64,000 bases of DNA from Bacteroides uniformis. Lineage in GTDB: Bacteria > Bacteroidota > Bacteroidia > Bacteroidales > Bacteroidaceae. Position numbers and translations under genes: made by a program. Position 1 is the first letter of the stretch. Each line of letters begins with the position of its first letter. This document shows, piece by piece, positions 52,885-63,084 of the stretch. The DNA is taken from NCBI RefSeq assembly GCF_025147485.1, contig NZ_CP102263.1:4105501-4169500 (forward strand), read 5' to 3'. Below the pieces are notes generated by a model. That model worked only from the letters and a program-made list of their open reading frames with translations. It had not been told where the DNA came from and did no database searches.

Positions 52885-54153
52885 ATGCAGAAGGTAGTAC
52901 AATACATCGAGCGCCACAAGCTCTTCTCGCTGGACGACAAGATACTTGTGGCACTGAGCGGCGGGGCGGACTCCGTGGCGTTGCTGCGCCTGCTCCTCAG
53001 CCTGGGATACACATGCGAAGCCGCCCATTGCAACTTCCATCTGCGCGGAGCGGAATCCGACCGCGACGAGCACTTTGTACGCCAACTCTGCCTGGAGCAC
53101 CGGGTGACGCTGCACACCGTCCACTTCAACACGGAGCAGGAAGCAAAGGAACGGCATATCTCCATCGAAATGGCTGCAAGGGAATTGCGCTACGCGTGGT
53201 TCGAAAAAACAAGGGAAGCATGCAGTGCAGCTGTCATTGCCGTCGCCCACCATCAAGATGACAGTGTAGAGACATTGCTGCTCAATCTGATTCGCGGTAC
53301 CGGCATCAACGGATTGCGGGGTATACGCCCCCGAAACGGACATATAGTCCGCCCCTTGCTCTGCCTGGACAGAAAGGAAATCGTCGGTTATCTGGAAAGT
53401 ATCGGGCAAGCCTACGTGACGGACAGCACCAATCTGCAGGACGAATATACCCGCAACAAAATACGCTTGAACCTGCTTCCCATGATGCAGGAGATAAACC
53501 CCTCCGTCAAGGAAAGCATCCTCAAAACGGCAGAGCATCTGGACGATGCCGCCTCTATATATAATATAGGTATAGAAGAAGCCAAACTGCGAGTCAAGAC
53601 ACCGGAAGGCATAAGTATCGGCGCCCTGAGGCAAGAAGCGGCACCGGAAACGGTCTTATTTGAAATTCTGCATCCGCTTGGATTCAACGCCGCACAAGTA
53701 AGGGACATCTGCCGGACATTGGACGGACAGCCCGGCAAAGTCTTTGCCACCCCCGGCTGGCGTGTCATCAAAGACCGCGGCTCGTTGTTGATAGAGCCCG
53801 TACAGGAAGCCGTAAAGCCCTTATTGGAAATAAAAGAACATCCTTATACACCGGATTTCATGATTCCACGCAACAAAGCCACCGCCTGCTTTGATGCCGA
53901 CAAACTCCAGCATCCCCTCTCGCTACGCCTTTGCAGGCAGGGAGACAGCTTCGTGCCCTTCGGCATGAAAGGCCGGAAGAAGGTAAGCGACTACCTGACC
54001 GACCGCAAGTTCTCCCTTCTGCGCAAAGAACGGCAATGGGTGCTTTGCTGCGGAGATGACATCATCTGGCTGGTGGGAGAACGGGTGGACAACCGTTTCA
54101 GAATAGACAAAAAAACCCGGAAAGTGCTGGTCGTATCAACCATCGACCAGTAG
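52885..54153 (+). CDS. tilS: tRNA(Ile)-lysidine synthetase
   Basis: The 422-residue product starts at the ATG at 52885-52887; a TTG two codons earlier is possible. It has the PP-loop SGGADS at 25-30, the N-terminal ATPase domain with [18 protein letters not shown] and [20 protein letters not shown], and a C-terminal domain with [20 protein letters not shown]. It converts C34 of the AUA-reading tRNA-Ile to lysidine, which is essential for correct isoleucine decoding. It is convergent with the EFR1 gene, with stop codons only a few bases apart. Confidence 0.96.
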   Translation: MQKVVQYIERHKLFSLDDKILVALSGGADSVALLRLLLSLGYTCEAAHCNFHLRGAESDRDEHFVRQLCLEHRVTLHTVHFNTEQEAKERHISIEMAARELRYAWFEKTREACSAAVIAVAHHQDDSVETLLLNLIRGTGINGLRGIRPRNGHIVRPLLCLDRKEIVGYLESIGQAYVTDSTNLQDEYTRNKIRLNLLPMMQEINPSVKESILKTAEHLDDAASIYNIGIEEAKLRVKTPEGISIGALRQEAAPETVLFEILHPLGFNAAQVRDICRTLDGQPGKVFATPGWRVIKDRGSLLIEPVQEAVKPLLEIKEHPYTPDFMIPRNKATACFDADKLQHPLSLRLCRQGDSFVPFGMKGRKKVSDYLTDRKFSLLRKERQWVLCCGDDIIWLVGERVDNRFRIDKKTRKVLVVSTIDQ

Positions 54154-54156
54154 CCA

Positions 54157-55005
54157 TCACAGAATAATTCTGTCCTCCTTCTGTTTCTTGAAGCAATCGG
54201 AAAGCAATACGGCAAACGGCGTGTCATACGTGCGCGCCTTCTGCGGACAGCCTTTCACACAAGCACAACATTTGATGCATTTCTCTGCAACCGTATTGCA
54301 CTCGTCTCCTTTTATAATGGCTCCTGCAGGACAATGCTTCACGCAATATCCGCAATGCGTACAACGTTCCGCATCCACTTGCGGAGTACGGGGCATAGGC
54401 ACCCCACTCTTACGCAACTTGACGACTCTGCGCAAAAAGCGGAGCAACGGGAAGAAAGGCTGGCGCGGACGCTGGATACGGGTCACATCCACCCCATACA
54501 GTTTCTCCATATCTTCGGCCGCCGCAATTTTAGCACGTATTTTTTCACCAAAAAGCTTTGCATACTCCAAGTCGTCCGCATCCGGACGTCCGGCTGCCAC
54601 CGGATATTTCTCACTGCTATAAGAGTGCTCTCCTACAAACGTAGCACCTGCAATTACCTTGAAGCCCAACCTCGTGACAAAAGCATCCAATTCCACCAAA
54701 GCCTTCTCATAGGCCCGGTTGCCGTACACCACCACAACCACGGCAGGTGCACCGTCAGCATGAAGCTCCTTCATCCGCTCCAATGCCAAAGGAGCCACAT
54801 GACCGCCATATACGGGCACCGTGATGACCGCCAAAGCATGGGAAGGCACCTCCCTTTTACCCGCCGCCTCCAAGGTGAGGTCCACTTTGGAGACAGACGA
54901 AATTCCCGTTCCGTGAACAATTGCCTCTCCCACTTGTTTAGAGGTACAAGTAGGTGAAAAAGTTATCAACTGTACTTCATCTATATTCATAAACCAATCC
55001 TTCAT
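54157..55005 (-). CDS. EFR1-family ferredoxin with flavodoxin-like domain
   Basis: The start is placed at 55005 (MKDWFMNIDEVQLITFSPTC), 282 residues. A second ATG five codons later has a better AAGGA ribosome-binding site. The N-terminal 160 residues are flavodoxin-like (FSPTCTSKQVGEAI). The C-terminal part holds two [4Fe-4S] clusters, in CTHCGYCVKHCPAGAII and CIKCCACVKGCP. EFR1 proteins are thought to move low-potential electrons in anaerobes; the partners are unknown. Its promoter (55022-55029) lies close to the start codon. Confidence 0.9.
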   Translation of the reverse strand: MKDWFMNIDEVQLITFSPTCTSKQVGEAIVHGTGISSVSKVDLTLEAAGKREVPSHALAVITVPVYGGHVAPLALERMKELHADGAPAVVVVVYGNRAYEKALVELDAFVTRLGFKVIAGATFVGEHSYSSEKYPVAAGRPDADDLEYAKLFGEKIRAKIAAAEDMEKLYGVDVTRIQRPRQPFFPLLRFLRRVVKLRKSGVPMPRTPQVDAERCTHCGYCVKHCPAGAIIKGDECNTVAEKCIKCCACVKGCPQKARTYDTPFAVLLSDCFKKQKEDRIIL

Positions 55006-55021
55006 GTTGTTGTTAATACAG

Positions 55022-55029
55022 CAAAGATA
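55022..55029 (-). promoter_or_regulatory. -7 box of the EFR1 gene
   Basis: On the minus strand TATCTTTG followed by C lies 16 bases before the first possible ATG. The leader would be about 10 bases to that ATG or 25 to the next, which supports the downstream start. Confidence 0.6.
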
Positions 55030-55082
55030 AAGTTTTAAATTTAAAAAAAAGATGATTTGTTTATGAAACCAAAAATATTTAT

Positions 55083-55090
55083 TACCTTTG
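55083..55090 (+). promoter_or_regulatory. -7 box of rho
   Basis: TACCTTTG followed by C matches the consensus. A TTTG lies 23 bases upstream, slightly farther than usual. Transcription from here would give a leader of about 185 bases before the rho start codon. Confidence 0.55.
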
Positions 55091-55096
55091 CACCGT

Positions 55097-55282
55097 TGAA
55101 ACATTCTGCGACTTCTTGCTGTGGCAAGAATTGTTTATCAGATTTCCGGTTCAATAATAAATATCCCATATAAATCATATATCACAAGGTAAACTTGCCC
55201 AAGTTGCTTCCTACAACAACTGCAACTGTGCACTTATGCCTTTCAATAAAAGTAAATTTTAAACCATTCACATATATACTGT
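55097..55282 (+). promoter_or_regulatory. Long leader of rho
   Basis: The region between the rho promoter and its start codon has no open frame of note. It contains a hairpin, TTCTTG with CAAGAA around CTGTGG near 55112-55130, and a later pyrimidine- and C-containing stretch with little structure. Rho autoregulates through an unstructured leader in several bacteria, so a similar role is possible here, but that is inference. Confidence 0.4.
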
Positions 55283-57328
55283 ATGTATAACATCATTCAA
55301 CTGAACGACAAAAATTTGTCGGAACTACAAACTATTGCCCAAGAACTGGGTATAAAAAAAACAGACTCACTCAAAAAAGAAGAACTTGTTTACAAGATAC
55401 TTGACGAACAAGCTATCGCAGGCGCTACCAAGAAAGTTGCCGCCGACAAGCTGAAGGAAGAGCGTAAAGGGGAAAAGCAAAAACGCTCGCGCGTCACTGT
55501 AAAGACCGTAAAAAAGGAAGGTGCCGACAAAGTGTTCTCAGCCAATAAAAACGGAGACCTCACCAAAGCCAAAACAGAGGAAGCACCGGCTGCGAAAGAA
55601 CAACCCAAAACTGTGGAAGCACCCCAAGAACCGACCATAGAAGCTGCAACGCCGGCGCCAGCCAAAGAAGCCGCCGTACCCAAACGCAAACCGGGACGCC
55701 CCCGCAAGGTAAAGGAAGAGACTGCTGCACCCCAAGCAACAGAAACCCCGAAGGTTGCCGAACCGGAATTGAACTTCGAGGCTAAAGCTCCGAAAACAGA
55801 ACCTCAGGCAGAAGCCAAAGCAGAAAAGAATATCGTACCGGACGAAAGCCCTATCCTGGCCGAAGCGGCAGATGACTTCATCCCCATTGAAGACCTCCCT
55901 ACGGAAAAAATAGAATTGCCATCCGAACTTATCGGCAAATTCGAAGCGACCAAAGCGGAAACTCCCGCCACTCCCACTCCTGCCGCTGCCGCTGCCCCAG
56001 CCGAACCGCAACAGCCACAACGCCCGCGCCTCCGCGCCCGCGACAACAACAACCCATACAATAACAACAACAATAACAACCGCAACGGTGGCTATAACCA
56101 ACAGCGCCCCGTGCAGCAGCGCCCTGCACAACCGTATAACAACGGAGAGAACTATCCCGCCGCTCCGGAACGCAAACCCGTAATAGAACGCGAGAAGACG
56201 TACGAATTCGATGACATCCTCACCGGAACCGGTGTACTGGAAATCATGCAGGATGGCTACGGCTTCCTCCGTTCCTCCGATTACAACTATTTGTCCTCAC
56301 CGGACGATATTTACGTATCACAATCACAAATCAAATTGTTCGGCCTGAAAACCGGTGATGTGGTAGAAGGCGTAATCCGTCCCCCGAAAGAAGGCGAAAA
56401 GTACTTCCCGCTGGTAAAAGTATCCAAAATAAACGGACGTGACCCGGCTTTCGTACGCGACCGCGTACCGTTCGAGCACCTCACCCCCCTCTTCCCGGAC
56501 GAGAAGTTCAAGCTTTGCAAAGGTGGATACTCCGACTCTATGTCGGCCCGTGTCGTAGACTTGTTTGCCCCCATCGGTAAGGGCCAGCGTGCCTTGATTG
56601 TGGCACAGCCCAAAACCGGTAAGACCATCTTGATGAAAGACATTGCCAACGCCATTGCCGCCAATCATCCGGAAGTCTACATGATTATGCTGCTCATCGA
56701 CGAACGCCCGGAGGAAGTTACCGACATGGCGCGTACCGTCAATGCGGAAGTAATCGCCTCTACCTTCGACGAACCGGCAGAACGCCACGTGAAGATTGCC
56801 GGCATCGTCCTTGAAAAAGCAAAACGCATGGTGGAATGCGGACACGATGTTGTCATCTTCCTCGACTCCATCACCCGCCTGGCACGTGCCTACAACACCG
56901 TATCCCCGGCTTCCGGCAAAGTGCTTTCCGGTGGTGTGGATGCCAACGCATTACATAAGCCCAAACGCTTCTTCGGTGCAGCACGTAACATCGAGGGCGG
57001 CGGTTCACTGACCATCCTTGCCACTGCCTTGATTGACACTGGCTCAAAGATGGACGAGGTTATCTTCGAAGAATTCAAGGGTACGGGTAATATGGAGTTG
57101 CAGCTCGACCGCAACTTGTCCAACAAGCGTATCTTCCCGGCTGTCAACATCGTTGCCTCCAGCACCCGCCGCGACGACCTGCTGCAAGACAAGCAGACAC
57201 TGGACCGCATGTGGATTCTCCGCAAGTACCTTGCCGACATGAATCCGATAGAAGCCATGGACTTCGTAAAAGACCGTCTGGAGAAGACCAAAGACAACGA
57301 CGAATTCCTGATGAGCATGAACAGTTAA
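55283..57328 (+). CDS. rho: Transcription termination factor Rho, long Bacteroides form
   Basis: This 681-residue protein is far longer than the usual 420. Residues 1-45 are the Rho N-terminal helical domain ([20 protein letters not shown]). Residues about 46-305 are a low-complexity insertion rich in Lys, Glu, Ala and Pro, with an AT-hook-like KRKPGRPRK (134-142) and an Asn/Gln-rich end. The RNA-binding domain starts near 310 ([19 protein letters not shown]), and the ATPase has P-loop AQPKTGKT (441-448). It ends transcription by tracking on RNA. In B. thetaiotaomicron the disordered region of Rho drives phase separation needed for gut fitness; the same insertion is seen here. Confidence 0.97.
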   Translation: MYNIIQLNDKNLSELQTIAQELGIKKTDSLKKEELVYKILDEQAIAGATKKVAADKLKEERKGEKQKRSRVTVKTVKKEGADKVFSANKNGDLTKAKTEEAPAAKEQPKTVEAPQEPTIEAATPAPAKEAAVPKRKPGRPRKVKEETAAPQATETPKVAEPELNFEAKAPKTEPQAEAKAEKNIVPDESPILAEAADDFIPIEDLPTEKIELPSELIGKFEATKAETPATPTPAAAAAPAEPQQPQRPRLRARDNNNPYNNNNNNNRNGGYNQQRPVQQRPAQPYNNGENYPAAPERKPVIEREKTYEFDDILTGTGVLEIMQDGYGFLRSSDYNYLSSPDDIYVSQSQIKLFGLKTGDVVEGVIRPPKEGEKYFPLVKVSKINGRDPAFVRDRVPFEHLTPLFPDEKFKLCKGGYSDSMSARVVDLFAPIGKGQRALIVAQPKTGKTILMKDIANAIAANHPEVYMIMLLIDERPEEVTDMARTVNAEVIASTFDEPAERHVKIAGIVLEKAKRMVECGHDVVIFLDSITRLARAYNTVSPASGKVLSGGVDANALHKPKRFFGAARNIEGGGSLTILATALIDTGSKMDEVIFEEFKGTGNMELQLDRNLSNKRIFPAVNIVASSTRRDDLLQDKQTLDRMWILRKYLADMNPIEAMDFVKDRLEKTKDNDEFLMSMNS

Positions 57329-57353
57329 CAGCAACTGCATACAGATATTGTAC

Positions 57354-57397
57354 AAAAGCTTCCATTTACGTTCATAAACGTAGGTGGAAGCTTTTTT
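57354..57397 (+). terminator. Intrinsic terminator of rho
   Basis: AAAAGCTTCCA and TGGAAGCTTTT form a stem, continued inside by TTTACG with CGTA, and are followed by a run of T. It lies about 25 bases after the rho stop codon. Confidence 0.8.
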
Positions 57398-57461
57398 TAT
57401 ATCCGTTTTTTCATACATTTGCCACCATACAATAACCTTGAACAAATAAAATCCAAATCTG

Positions 57462-58928
57462 ATGAAAACGATTCACTCTTTTATGGGAATGGCATTGTGC
57501 AGCTTTCCGGTAATGGCACAGCAATCGCCCAATTTTCTTATTATCCAATGCGACCATCTGACCCAGCGGGTAGTAGGCGCATACGGTGCCGACCCCAGCT
57601 GCACTCCACCTATAGACCGAATTGCCTCCCAAGGTGTAACATTTGCCAACGCATACGTGGGATGCCCCCTCAGCCAACCGTCACGCGCTGCCTTATGGAG
57701 CGGACTGATGCCGCATCAAACCAATGTACGTTCCAACTCGGCCGAACACATCAATCCTCCGCTGCCCGACAGCATTCCGACCCTGGGAAGCCTCTTCACC
57801 GCCAACGGTTATGAGGCCGTCCACTTTGGCAAAACCCATGACATGGGTTCCCTAAGGGGATTCCGCCACAAGGAACCGGTTGCCAAGCCCTTCACCGACC
57901 CCGAATTTCCCGTCAACAATGACAGCTTTCTGGATGTAGGAACCTGCGAGGATGCCGTGGCCTATCTCAGCAATCCACCGCAAGAACCTTTCATCTGCAT
58001 AGCCGATTTCCAAAACCCGCACAATATCTGCGGATATGTAGGCGAAAATAAAGGGGAGCACATAGATAGCCCCATCAGTACCCCACTCCCGCTACTACCC
58101 GAAAACTTTGAAGTGGAAGACTGGGAAAAACTTCCGTTGCCCATTCAGTACATCTGCTGCAGCCACCGGAGGATGATGCAAGCCGCCCACTGGAACGAGG
58201 ACAATTACCGGCACTACGTCGCCGCCTTCCAGCATTACACGCGGATAGTGGCCAGACAGATAGAGAGTGTACTGGAAGCCCTCTACTCCACTCCCGCCGG
58301 CAAAAATACAATTGTCATTGTACTGGCAGACCACGGAGACGGAATGGGGTCACACCGCATGGTAACCAAGCAGGTCAGCTTTTACGAAGAAATGACAAAT
58401 GTGCCCTTCATCATAGCCGGTCCCGGTATTCATCCCCGTCAAAAACCGGTGGAAGATTTACTGACCCAACCCACTATCGACCTGCTGCCCACTCTCTGTG
58501 AACTGGCAGGCATTCCGGTGCCTTCCTCCAAGCCCGGCATCAGCCTTGCCCCTTTCCTGAAAGGCGAGAAGCAAAAGAGACAGCACCCCTATGCAGCCTC
58601 CGAATGGCACAGTGAATACGAAGTGACCGTCAGCCCGGGACGGATGATACGCAGTCCCAGATACAAATACACACACTATCTGGAAGGCAACGGGGAAGAA
58701 CTGTATGATATGCTGAAGGATAAAGGAGAAAGACGAAACCTTGCCCATGACCCCAAATACTCAAAGATTCTGGCCGAGCACCGGGCACTGCTGGACGACT
58801 ACATCCGCCGCACACAGGACGACTACCGAAGCCTGAAAGTTGAAGCCGACAAGAGATGGCGCAGCCACGCACCGGGATATCCCAACCACGAAGGACCCTG
58901 CGCCAGAGACATTATCAATAGAAAGTAA
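57462..58928 (+). CDS. Sulfatase, Ser-type formylglycine class
   Basis: This 488-residue protein has a signal peptide (about 1-20, ending VMAQQ) and an alkaline-phosphatase-like sulfatase fold. The modification site is in PLSQPSRAALWSG, with S71 in the S-x-P-S-R position, so formylglycine would be made from serine by an anaerobic maturase (anSME) encoded elsewhere. Metal and active-site regions include FGKTHD, IVLADHGDGMGSH and TKQVSFYEEM. Bacteroides sulfatases remove sulfate from host or algal glycans. There are no glycan-locus neighbours here, so the substrate is unknown. Confidence 0.9.
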   Translation: MKTIHSFMGMALCSFPVMAQQSPNFLIIQCDHLTQRVVGAYGADPSCTPPIDRIASQGVTFANAYVGCPLSQPSRAALWSGLMPHQTNVRSNSAEHINPPLPDSIPTLGSLFTANGYEAVHFGKTHDMGSLRGFRHKEPVAKPFTDPEFPVNNDSFLDVGTCEDAVAYLSNPPQEPFICIADFQNPHNICGYVGENKGEHIDSPISTPLPLLPENFEVEDWEKLPLPIQYICCSHRRMMQAAHWNEDNYRHYVAAFQHYTRIVARQIESVLEALYSTPAGKNTIVIVLADHGDGMGSHRMVTKQVSFYEEMTNVPFIIAGPGIHPRQKPVEDLLTQPTIDLLPTLCELAGIPVPSSKPGISLAPFLKGEKQKRQHPYAASEWHSEYEVTVSPGRMIRSPRYKYTHYLEGNGEELYDMLKDKGERRNLAHDPKYSKILAEHRALLDDYIRRTQDDYRSLKVEADKRWRSHAPGYPNHEGPCARDIINRK

Positions 58929-59066
58929 GCAAAAAGAACTAAAAAAAACAGAATAATATAGATGATTATCAGTGCCTTGACCGGCACTTCCATTCTTTTC
59001 GCCCATCCCGCTGCAAGTCTTCAATAATATTCTGCTTCAAAAGAAGGCAGTTAAAGGGATTTTTTG

Positions 59067-59074
59067 TACTTTTG
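59067..59074 (+). promoter_or_regulatory. -7 box of ffh
   Basis: TACTTTTG followed by C matches the TAnnTTTG consensus 48 bases before the ffh start codon. The preceding bases hold no clear -33 box. Confidence 0.6.
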
Positions 59075-59121
59075 CGCCTCAATAAGAGTAATTTGTAATT
59101 TAGTAATTGTAATTAGATACT

Positions 59122-60444
59122 ATGTTCGATAATTTAAGCGAGAGACTTGAAAGGTCGTTTAAAATTTTGAAAGGTGAGGGCAAAATCACCGAAATCAATG
59201 TTGCGGAAACCCTGAAAGACGTACGTAAGGCACTTTTGGATGCCGACGTGAACTATAAGGTAGCCAAAAACTTCACCGATACCGTTAAGGAAAAAGCCTT
59301 GGGACAAAACGTGCTGACAGCCGTTAAGCCCAGCCAGCTGATGGTAAAAATCGTACACGATGAACTGACCCAGCTCATGGGCGGCGAGACTTCTGAAATA
59401 AACCTCGACTCCAAGCCTGCCATTATCCTAATGTCCGGTTTGCAAGGCTCCGGTAAAACAACTTTCTCCGGAAAGCTGGCCCGCATGCTGAAGAGCAAGA
59501 AGAACAAAAAGCCGTTATTGGTGGCTTGTGACGTGTACCGTCCTGCCGCTATCGAGCAGTTGCGTGTACTGGCTGAACAGATTGACGTACCGATGTACTC
59601 GGAACCGGACAGCAAAAATCCGGTAGCCATTGCCCAAAATGCCATCCAAGAAGCCAAAGCCAAAGGTTACGACCTTGTAATTGTCGATACAGCCGGTCGT
59701 CTGGCAGTGGATGAGGAGATGATGAACGAGATTGCCGCCATCAAGAAGGCCATCAATCCGGACGAGATTCTGTTCGTAGTGGATTCAATGACCGGTCAGG
59801 ATGCAGTGAATACCGCTAAGGAATTCAACGAACGGCTCGACTTCAATGGTGTAGTATTGACCAAACTGGATGGTGATACCCGCGGTGGTGCCGCCCTTTC
59901 TATCCGTTCGGTGGTAAACAAGCCCATCAAGTTTGTAGGTACCGGTGAAAAGCTGGATGCCATCGACCAGTTCCATCCCTCACGTATGGCCGACCGTATT
60001 CTCGGTATGGGTGACATCGTATCTTTGGTGGAACGTGCGCAGGAACAATATGACGAGGAAGAAGCCAAACGCCTGCAAAAGAAGATTGCCAAGAACCAGT
60101 TCGACTTCAACGACTTCCTGAGCCAGATTGCACAAATCAAGAAAATGGGTAACTTGAAGGAACTTGCCTCCATGATACCGGGCGTAGGCAAAGCCATCAA
60201 GGATATAGACATTGACGACAATGCCTTCAAGAGCATTGAAGCCATCATCTACTCCATGACTCCGGAAGAACGCAGCAATCCGGCCATTCTGAACGGTTCA
60301 CGCCGCCAGCGCATTGCCAAAGGTAGCGGTACGAATATTCAGGAAGTAAACCGCCTGCTGAAACAGTTTGACCAGACCCGCAAGATGATGAAGATGGTCA
60401 CTGGCAGCAAGATGGGTAAGATGATGCCGAAACTTAAAAGATAA
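59122..60444 (+). CDS. ffh: Signal recognition particle protein
   Basis: This 440-residue protein has the N domain (1-85), the GTPase G domain with P-loop GLQGSGKTT (106-114), CDVYRPAAIEQL, DTAGRLAVDEEMM and TKLDGDTRGGAAL, and the methionine-rich M domain (about 325-440) that ends MMKMVTGSKMGKMMPKLKR. With its RNA it binds signal sequences as they leave the ribosome and targets them to FtsY and the membrane. It is followed 11 bases later by folD. Confidence 0.98.
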   Translation: MFDNLSERLERSFKILKGEGKITEINVAETLKDVRKALLDADVNYKVAKNFTDTVKEKALGQNVLTAVKPSQLMVKIVHDELTQLMGGETSEINLDSKPAIILMSGLQGSGKTTFSGKLARMLKSKKNKKPLLVACDVYRPAAIEQLRVLAEQIDVPMYSEPDSKNPVAIAQNAIQEAKAKGYDLVIVDTAGRLAVDEEMMNEIAAIKKAINPDEILFVVDSMTGQDAVNTAKEFNERLDFNGVVLTKLDGDTRGGAALSIRSVVNKPIKFVGTGEKLDAIDQFHPSRMADRILGMGDIVSLVERAQEQYDEEEAKRLQKKIAKNQFDFNDFLSQIAQIKKMGNLKELASMIPGVGKAIKDIDIDDNAFKSIEAIIYSMTPEERSNPAILNGSRRQRIAKGSGTNIQEVNRLLKQFDQTRKMMKMVTGSKMGKMMPKLKR

Positions 60445-60455
60445 GATAACAGCCT

Positions 60456-61337
60456 ATGACACTGATTGATGGAAAAGCAATTTCAGAGCAAGTAAAGCAA
60501 GAGATTGCAGCAGAAGTAGCCGAAATAGTGGCTCGTGGGGGTAAACGCCCGCATCTGGCCGCCATTCTTGTAGGACACGATGGAGGTAGCGAAACCTACG
60601 TTGCCGCCAAAGTAAAAGCATGCGAAGTTTGCGGATTCAAGTCCTCACTTATCCGTTACGAGGCAGACGTTACCGAAAAGGAACTGCTCGCCAAGGTACG
60701 CGAATTGAACGAGGATGCGGATGTGGACGGTTTCATCGTACAGCTTCCCTTGCCCAAGCATATCTCCGAGCAGAAAGTGATTGAAACCATCGACTACCGC
60801 AAGGATGTGGACGGCTTTCATCCCATCAACGTGGGACGGATGTCCATTGGCCTTCCCTGCTATGTATCCGCTACTCCCAACGGTATCCTCGAACTGCTGA
60901 AGCGCTATCAGATAGAGACTTCAGGCAAGAAATGCGTGGTATTGGGACGCAGTAACATTGTCGGCAAACCCATGGCTGCCCTGATGATGCAGAAGGCTTA
61001 TCCCGGTGATGCCACAGTGACCGTATGCCACAGCCGCAGCAAAGACCTGGTAAAGGAATGCCAGGAAGCGGACATCATCATTGCTGCGTTGGGACAACCG
61101 AACTTTGTTAAGGCGGAAATGGTCAAGGAAGGCGCTGTCGTTATTGATGTAGGTACTACCCGTGTGCCCGATACCTCCAAGAAATCCGGGTTCAAGTTGA
61201 CCGGTGATGTGAAATTCGACGAAGTAGCTCCCAAATGTTCATTCATTACCCCCGTACCGGGAGGCGTAGGTCCCATGACCATCGTTTCCCTTATGAAGAA
61301 TACATTGCTCGCCGGCAAGAAAGCAATCTACCAATAA
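60456..61337 (+). CDS. folD: Methylenetetrahydrofolate dehydrogenase / cyclohydrolase
   Basis: This 293-residue protein has the FolD pattern: [14 protein letters not shown] with the catalytic lysine, [26 protein letters not shown], the NADP-binding [15 protein letters not shown] and [20 protein letters not shown] near the end. It oxidises methylene-THF to methenyl-THF and hydrolyses it to 10-formyl-THF, supplying one-carbon units. It lies between ffh and the CapA-like gene, probably in one operon. Confidence 0.98.
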   Translation: MTLIDGKAISEQVKQEIAAEVAEIVARGGKRPHLAAILVGHDGGSETYVAAKVKACEVCGFKSSLIRYEADVTEKELLAKVRELNEDADVDGFIVQLPLPKHISEQKVIETIDYRKDVDGFHPINVGRMSIGLPCYVSATPNGILELLKRYQIETSGKKCVVLGRSNIVGKPMAALMMQKAYPGDATVTVCHSRSKDLVKECQEADIIIAALGQPNFVKAEMVKEGAVVIDVGTTRVPDTSKKSGFKLTGDVKFDEVAPKCSFITPVPGGVGPMTIVSLMKNTLLAGKKAIYQ

Positions 61338-61344
61338 CAAGGCG

Positions 61345-62490
61345 ATGAAAACGCTCGCCGTCTTCATTGTTGTCCTACTGTATAGCGTAACCCTTTCCTC
61401 GCAGGAAAGGATTACGCTATTATTTGTCGGCGACCTGATGCAGCACCAGGCACAAATAGACGCTGCACATGTATCTGAAGGAAAATATGACTACTCCTCC
61501 TGCTTCTCCCTCATAAAAGAGCAAATATCCCAGGCAGACCTCGCCATAGGAAATCTGGAAGTCACATTGGGGGGCAGGCCCTATCGGGGCTATCCAATGT
61601 TCAGCGCCCCCGATGAATATCTTCAGGCCATAAAGGACGCCGGATTCGATATTTTACTGACAGCCAACAACCACTGTCTGGACCGTGGAAAAAAGGGAAT
61701 GGAGCGTACCATACAATTGCTTGACTCCTCCGGTATTCGTTACGCAGGCACCTACAAGAATCTGTCGGAGCGCAGGCAACGCTATCCCCTGTTCATCAAC
61801 AGAAACGGCTTTCGCATTGCCCTACTCAACTATACTTACGGCACCAATGGTATCAAGGCTACCTCTCCCAATATCGTAAACTATATTGATAAGAATACCA
61901 TCCTGCAAGATATCCAAAGTGCCAAGGCACGCCAACCGGATGCCATTATTGCCTGCATGCATTGGGGAGAGGAATATCAGTCCCTTCCCAACCGTGAGCA
62001 ACGCGAACTGGCCAACTGGTTGCTCCAACAAGGCGTAACACATATTATCGGTTCACACCCTCACGTCATTCAACCGATGGAACTACGTACCAACGGTACC
62101 GAACAGCACATCATAGTCTACTCCTTGGGAAACTTCATTTCCAATATGAGCAAGGCCAACACTGACGGCGGCCTTATCTTCACTTTGCAGTTGGAGAAAC
62201 ATCCTCTCCCCCAACCCATCCGTCCCTCTTACACCGGTCAGAGTCAGACGCCCCTGCCAGACTCCAATCCTCTGCCTTTTCCATACTGTCGTGTTTCCTA
62301 TTGTGGATATAATCTGGTCTGGACCGGCCGGCCGGAACTTACTAAAGAAAAAAATTACATTCTTTATCCTGCCAGTTTTCCTACAGAACATTTAACGCCG
62401 GAAGCTCGTAAACACCTGGAAATCTTTGTCAAAAGCTCTCGAAAGCTGCTCCAGCAGCACAATATAGGTATCTACGAGAAGAAAAAATAA
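61345..62490 (+). CDS. CapA-family (PgsA-like) metallophosphatase-type protein
   Basis: This 381-residue protein has a signal peptide (about 1-20) followed by the CapA pattern LLFVGDLMQHQAQIDAA, LAIGNLEVTLGG, TANNHCLDRGKKGMERT, MHWGEEYQ and IGSHPHVIQPMELR. These motifs form a calcineurin-like metal site. Family members are linked to poly-gamma-glutamate or capsule synthesis in some Gram-positive bacteria, but in Bacteroides the role is unknown. It lies seven bases after folD. Confidence 0.92.
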   Translation: MKTLAVFIVVLLYSVTLSSQERITLLFVGDLMQHQAQIDAAHVSEGKYDYSSCFSLIKEQISQADLAIGNLEVTLGGRPYRGYPMFSAPDEYLQAIKDAGFDILLTANNHCLDRGKKGMERTIQLLDSSGIRYAGTYKNLSERRQRYPLFINRNGFRIALLNYTYGTNGIKATSPNIVNYIDKNTILQDIQSAKARQPDAIIACMHWGEEYQSLPNREQRELANWLLQQGVTHIIGSHPHVIQPMELRTNGTEQHIIVYSLGNFISNMSKANTDGGLIFTLQLEKHPLPQPIRPSYTGQSQTPLPDSNPLPFPYCRVSYCGYNLVWTGRPELTKEKNYILYPASFPTEHLTPEARKHLEIFVKSSRKLLQQHNIGIYEKKK

Positions 62491-62521
62491 TGCAGAAATC
62501 TCAAAAATTTTCGTCTCATTC

Positions 62522-62552
62522 TTTGCAATATTAAAGATTATCCCTATCTTTG
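62522..62552 (+). promoter_or_regulatory. Promoter of tRNA-His
   Basis: TTTG (62522-62525) and TATCTTTG (62545-62552) are separated by 19 bases, a full consensus promoter. Transcription would start about 20 bases before the tRNA. Confidence 0.78.
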
Positions 62553-62579
62553 CACCGCATTTAAGAAATGCACTAACAT

Positions 62580-62654
62580 GGTGGCTGTAGTTCAGTTGGT
62601 TAGAGCGTCAGATTGTGGTTCTGAATGTCGTGGGTTCGAGTCCCATCTGCCACC
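62580..62654 (+). tRNA. tRNA-His (GTG)
   Basis: The cloverleaf is clear: acceptor GTGGCTG with CTGCCAC (one U-U mismatch), D arm with TTCAGTTGGTTAGA, anticodon loop TTGTGGT with anticodon GTG, and T arm around TTCGAGT. The base before the acceptor is G, matching the G-1 to C73 pair that identifies tRNA-His. CCA is not encoded. Confidence 0.97.
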
Positions 62655-62661
62655 CGCAAAG

Positions 62662-62695
62662 AAGAGGAAATTCGAAAGAATATTCCTCTTTTTTT
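62662..62695 (+). terminator. Terminator of tRNA-His
   Basis: AAGAGGAA (62662-62669) and TTCCTCTT (62683-62690) form an 8-bp stem followed by a T-run, seven bases after the tRNA. Confidence 0.8.
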
Positions 62696-62743
62696 GTTAT
62701 TGTCCAAACAATCCCCCAAAGGGAGGCAACGTGGAATCAATGT

Positions 62744-63037
62744 AAAAAATTGTAGGGATACTCCTCACAGAGTATCCCTACATCATAGGAAGGAATCAAT
62801 TACCTAAACCAGTCCTTGTACAAAAGAGTTTACTTTCTCAAAATGTTCAAAATAGCTGGAAACTTATTCCGATATTTTGCATTCTGTATCAATCACACTT
62901 AATAGTACTTCCTTCCTTACTTTATCAAGCCAGTGATAAGACAACCCGTTATCACCTTATAGAAATAAGAATACAAAAAGAATATTTCATCTTTCAAAAA
63001 ACATTCTATACCAATAACTCTACTATTTTCGATTTCC
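62744..63037 (-). ncRNA. Possible small RNA between tRNA-His and the radical SAM gene
   Basis: On the minus strand TATATTTG followed by C (63044-63051) is a consensus -7 box. At the other end TGTAGGGATACTC (62751-62763) and GAGTATCCCTACA (62770-62782) form a 13-bp hairpin followed on that strand by a run of six T, a good terminator. The 290 bases between hold no convincing reading frame; a short frame would start at or before the transcription start. A non-coding transcript is therefore possible. The hairpin could instead belong to another unit. Confidence 0.3.
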
Positions 63038-63084
63038 GACATGCAAATATAACCCTTTTTGTTTATACGAAAAGCAAAATCAGT

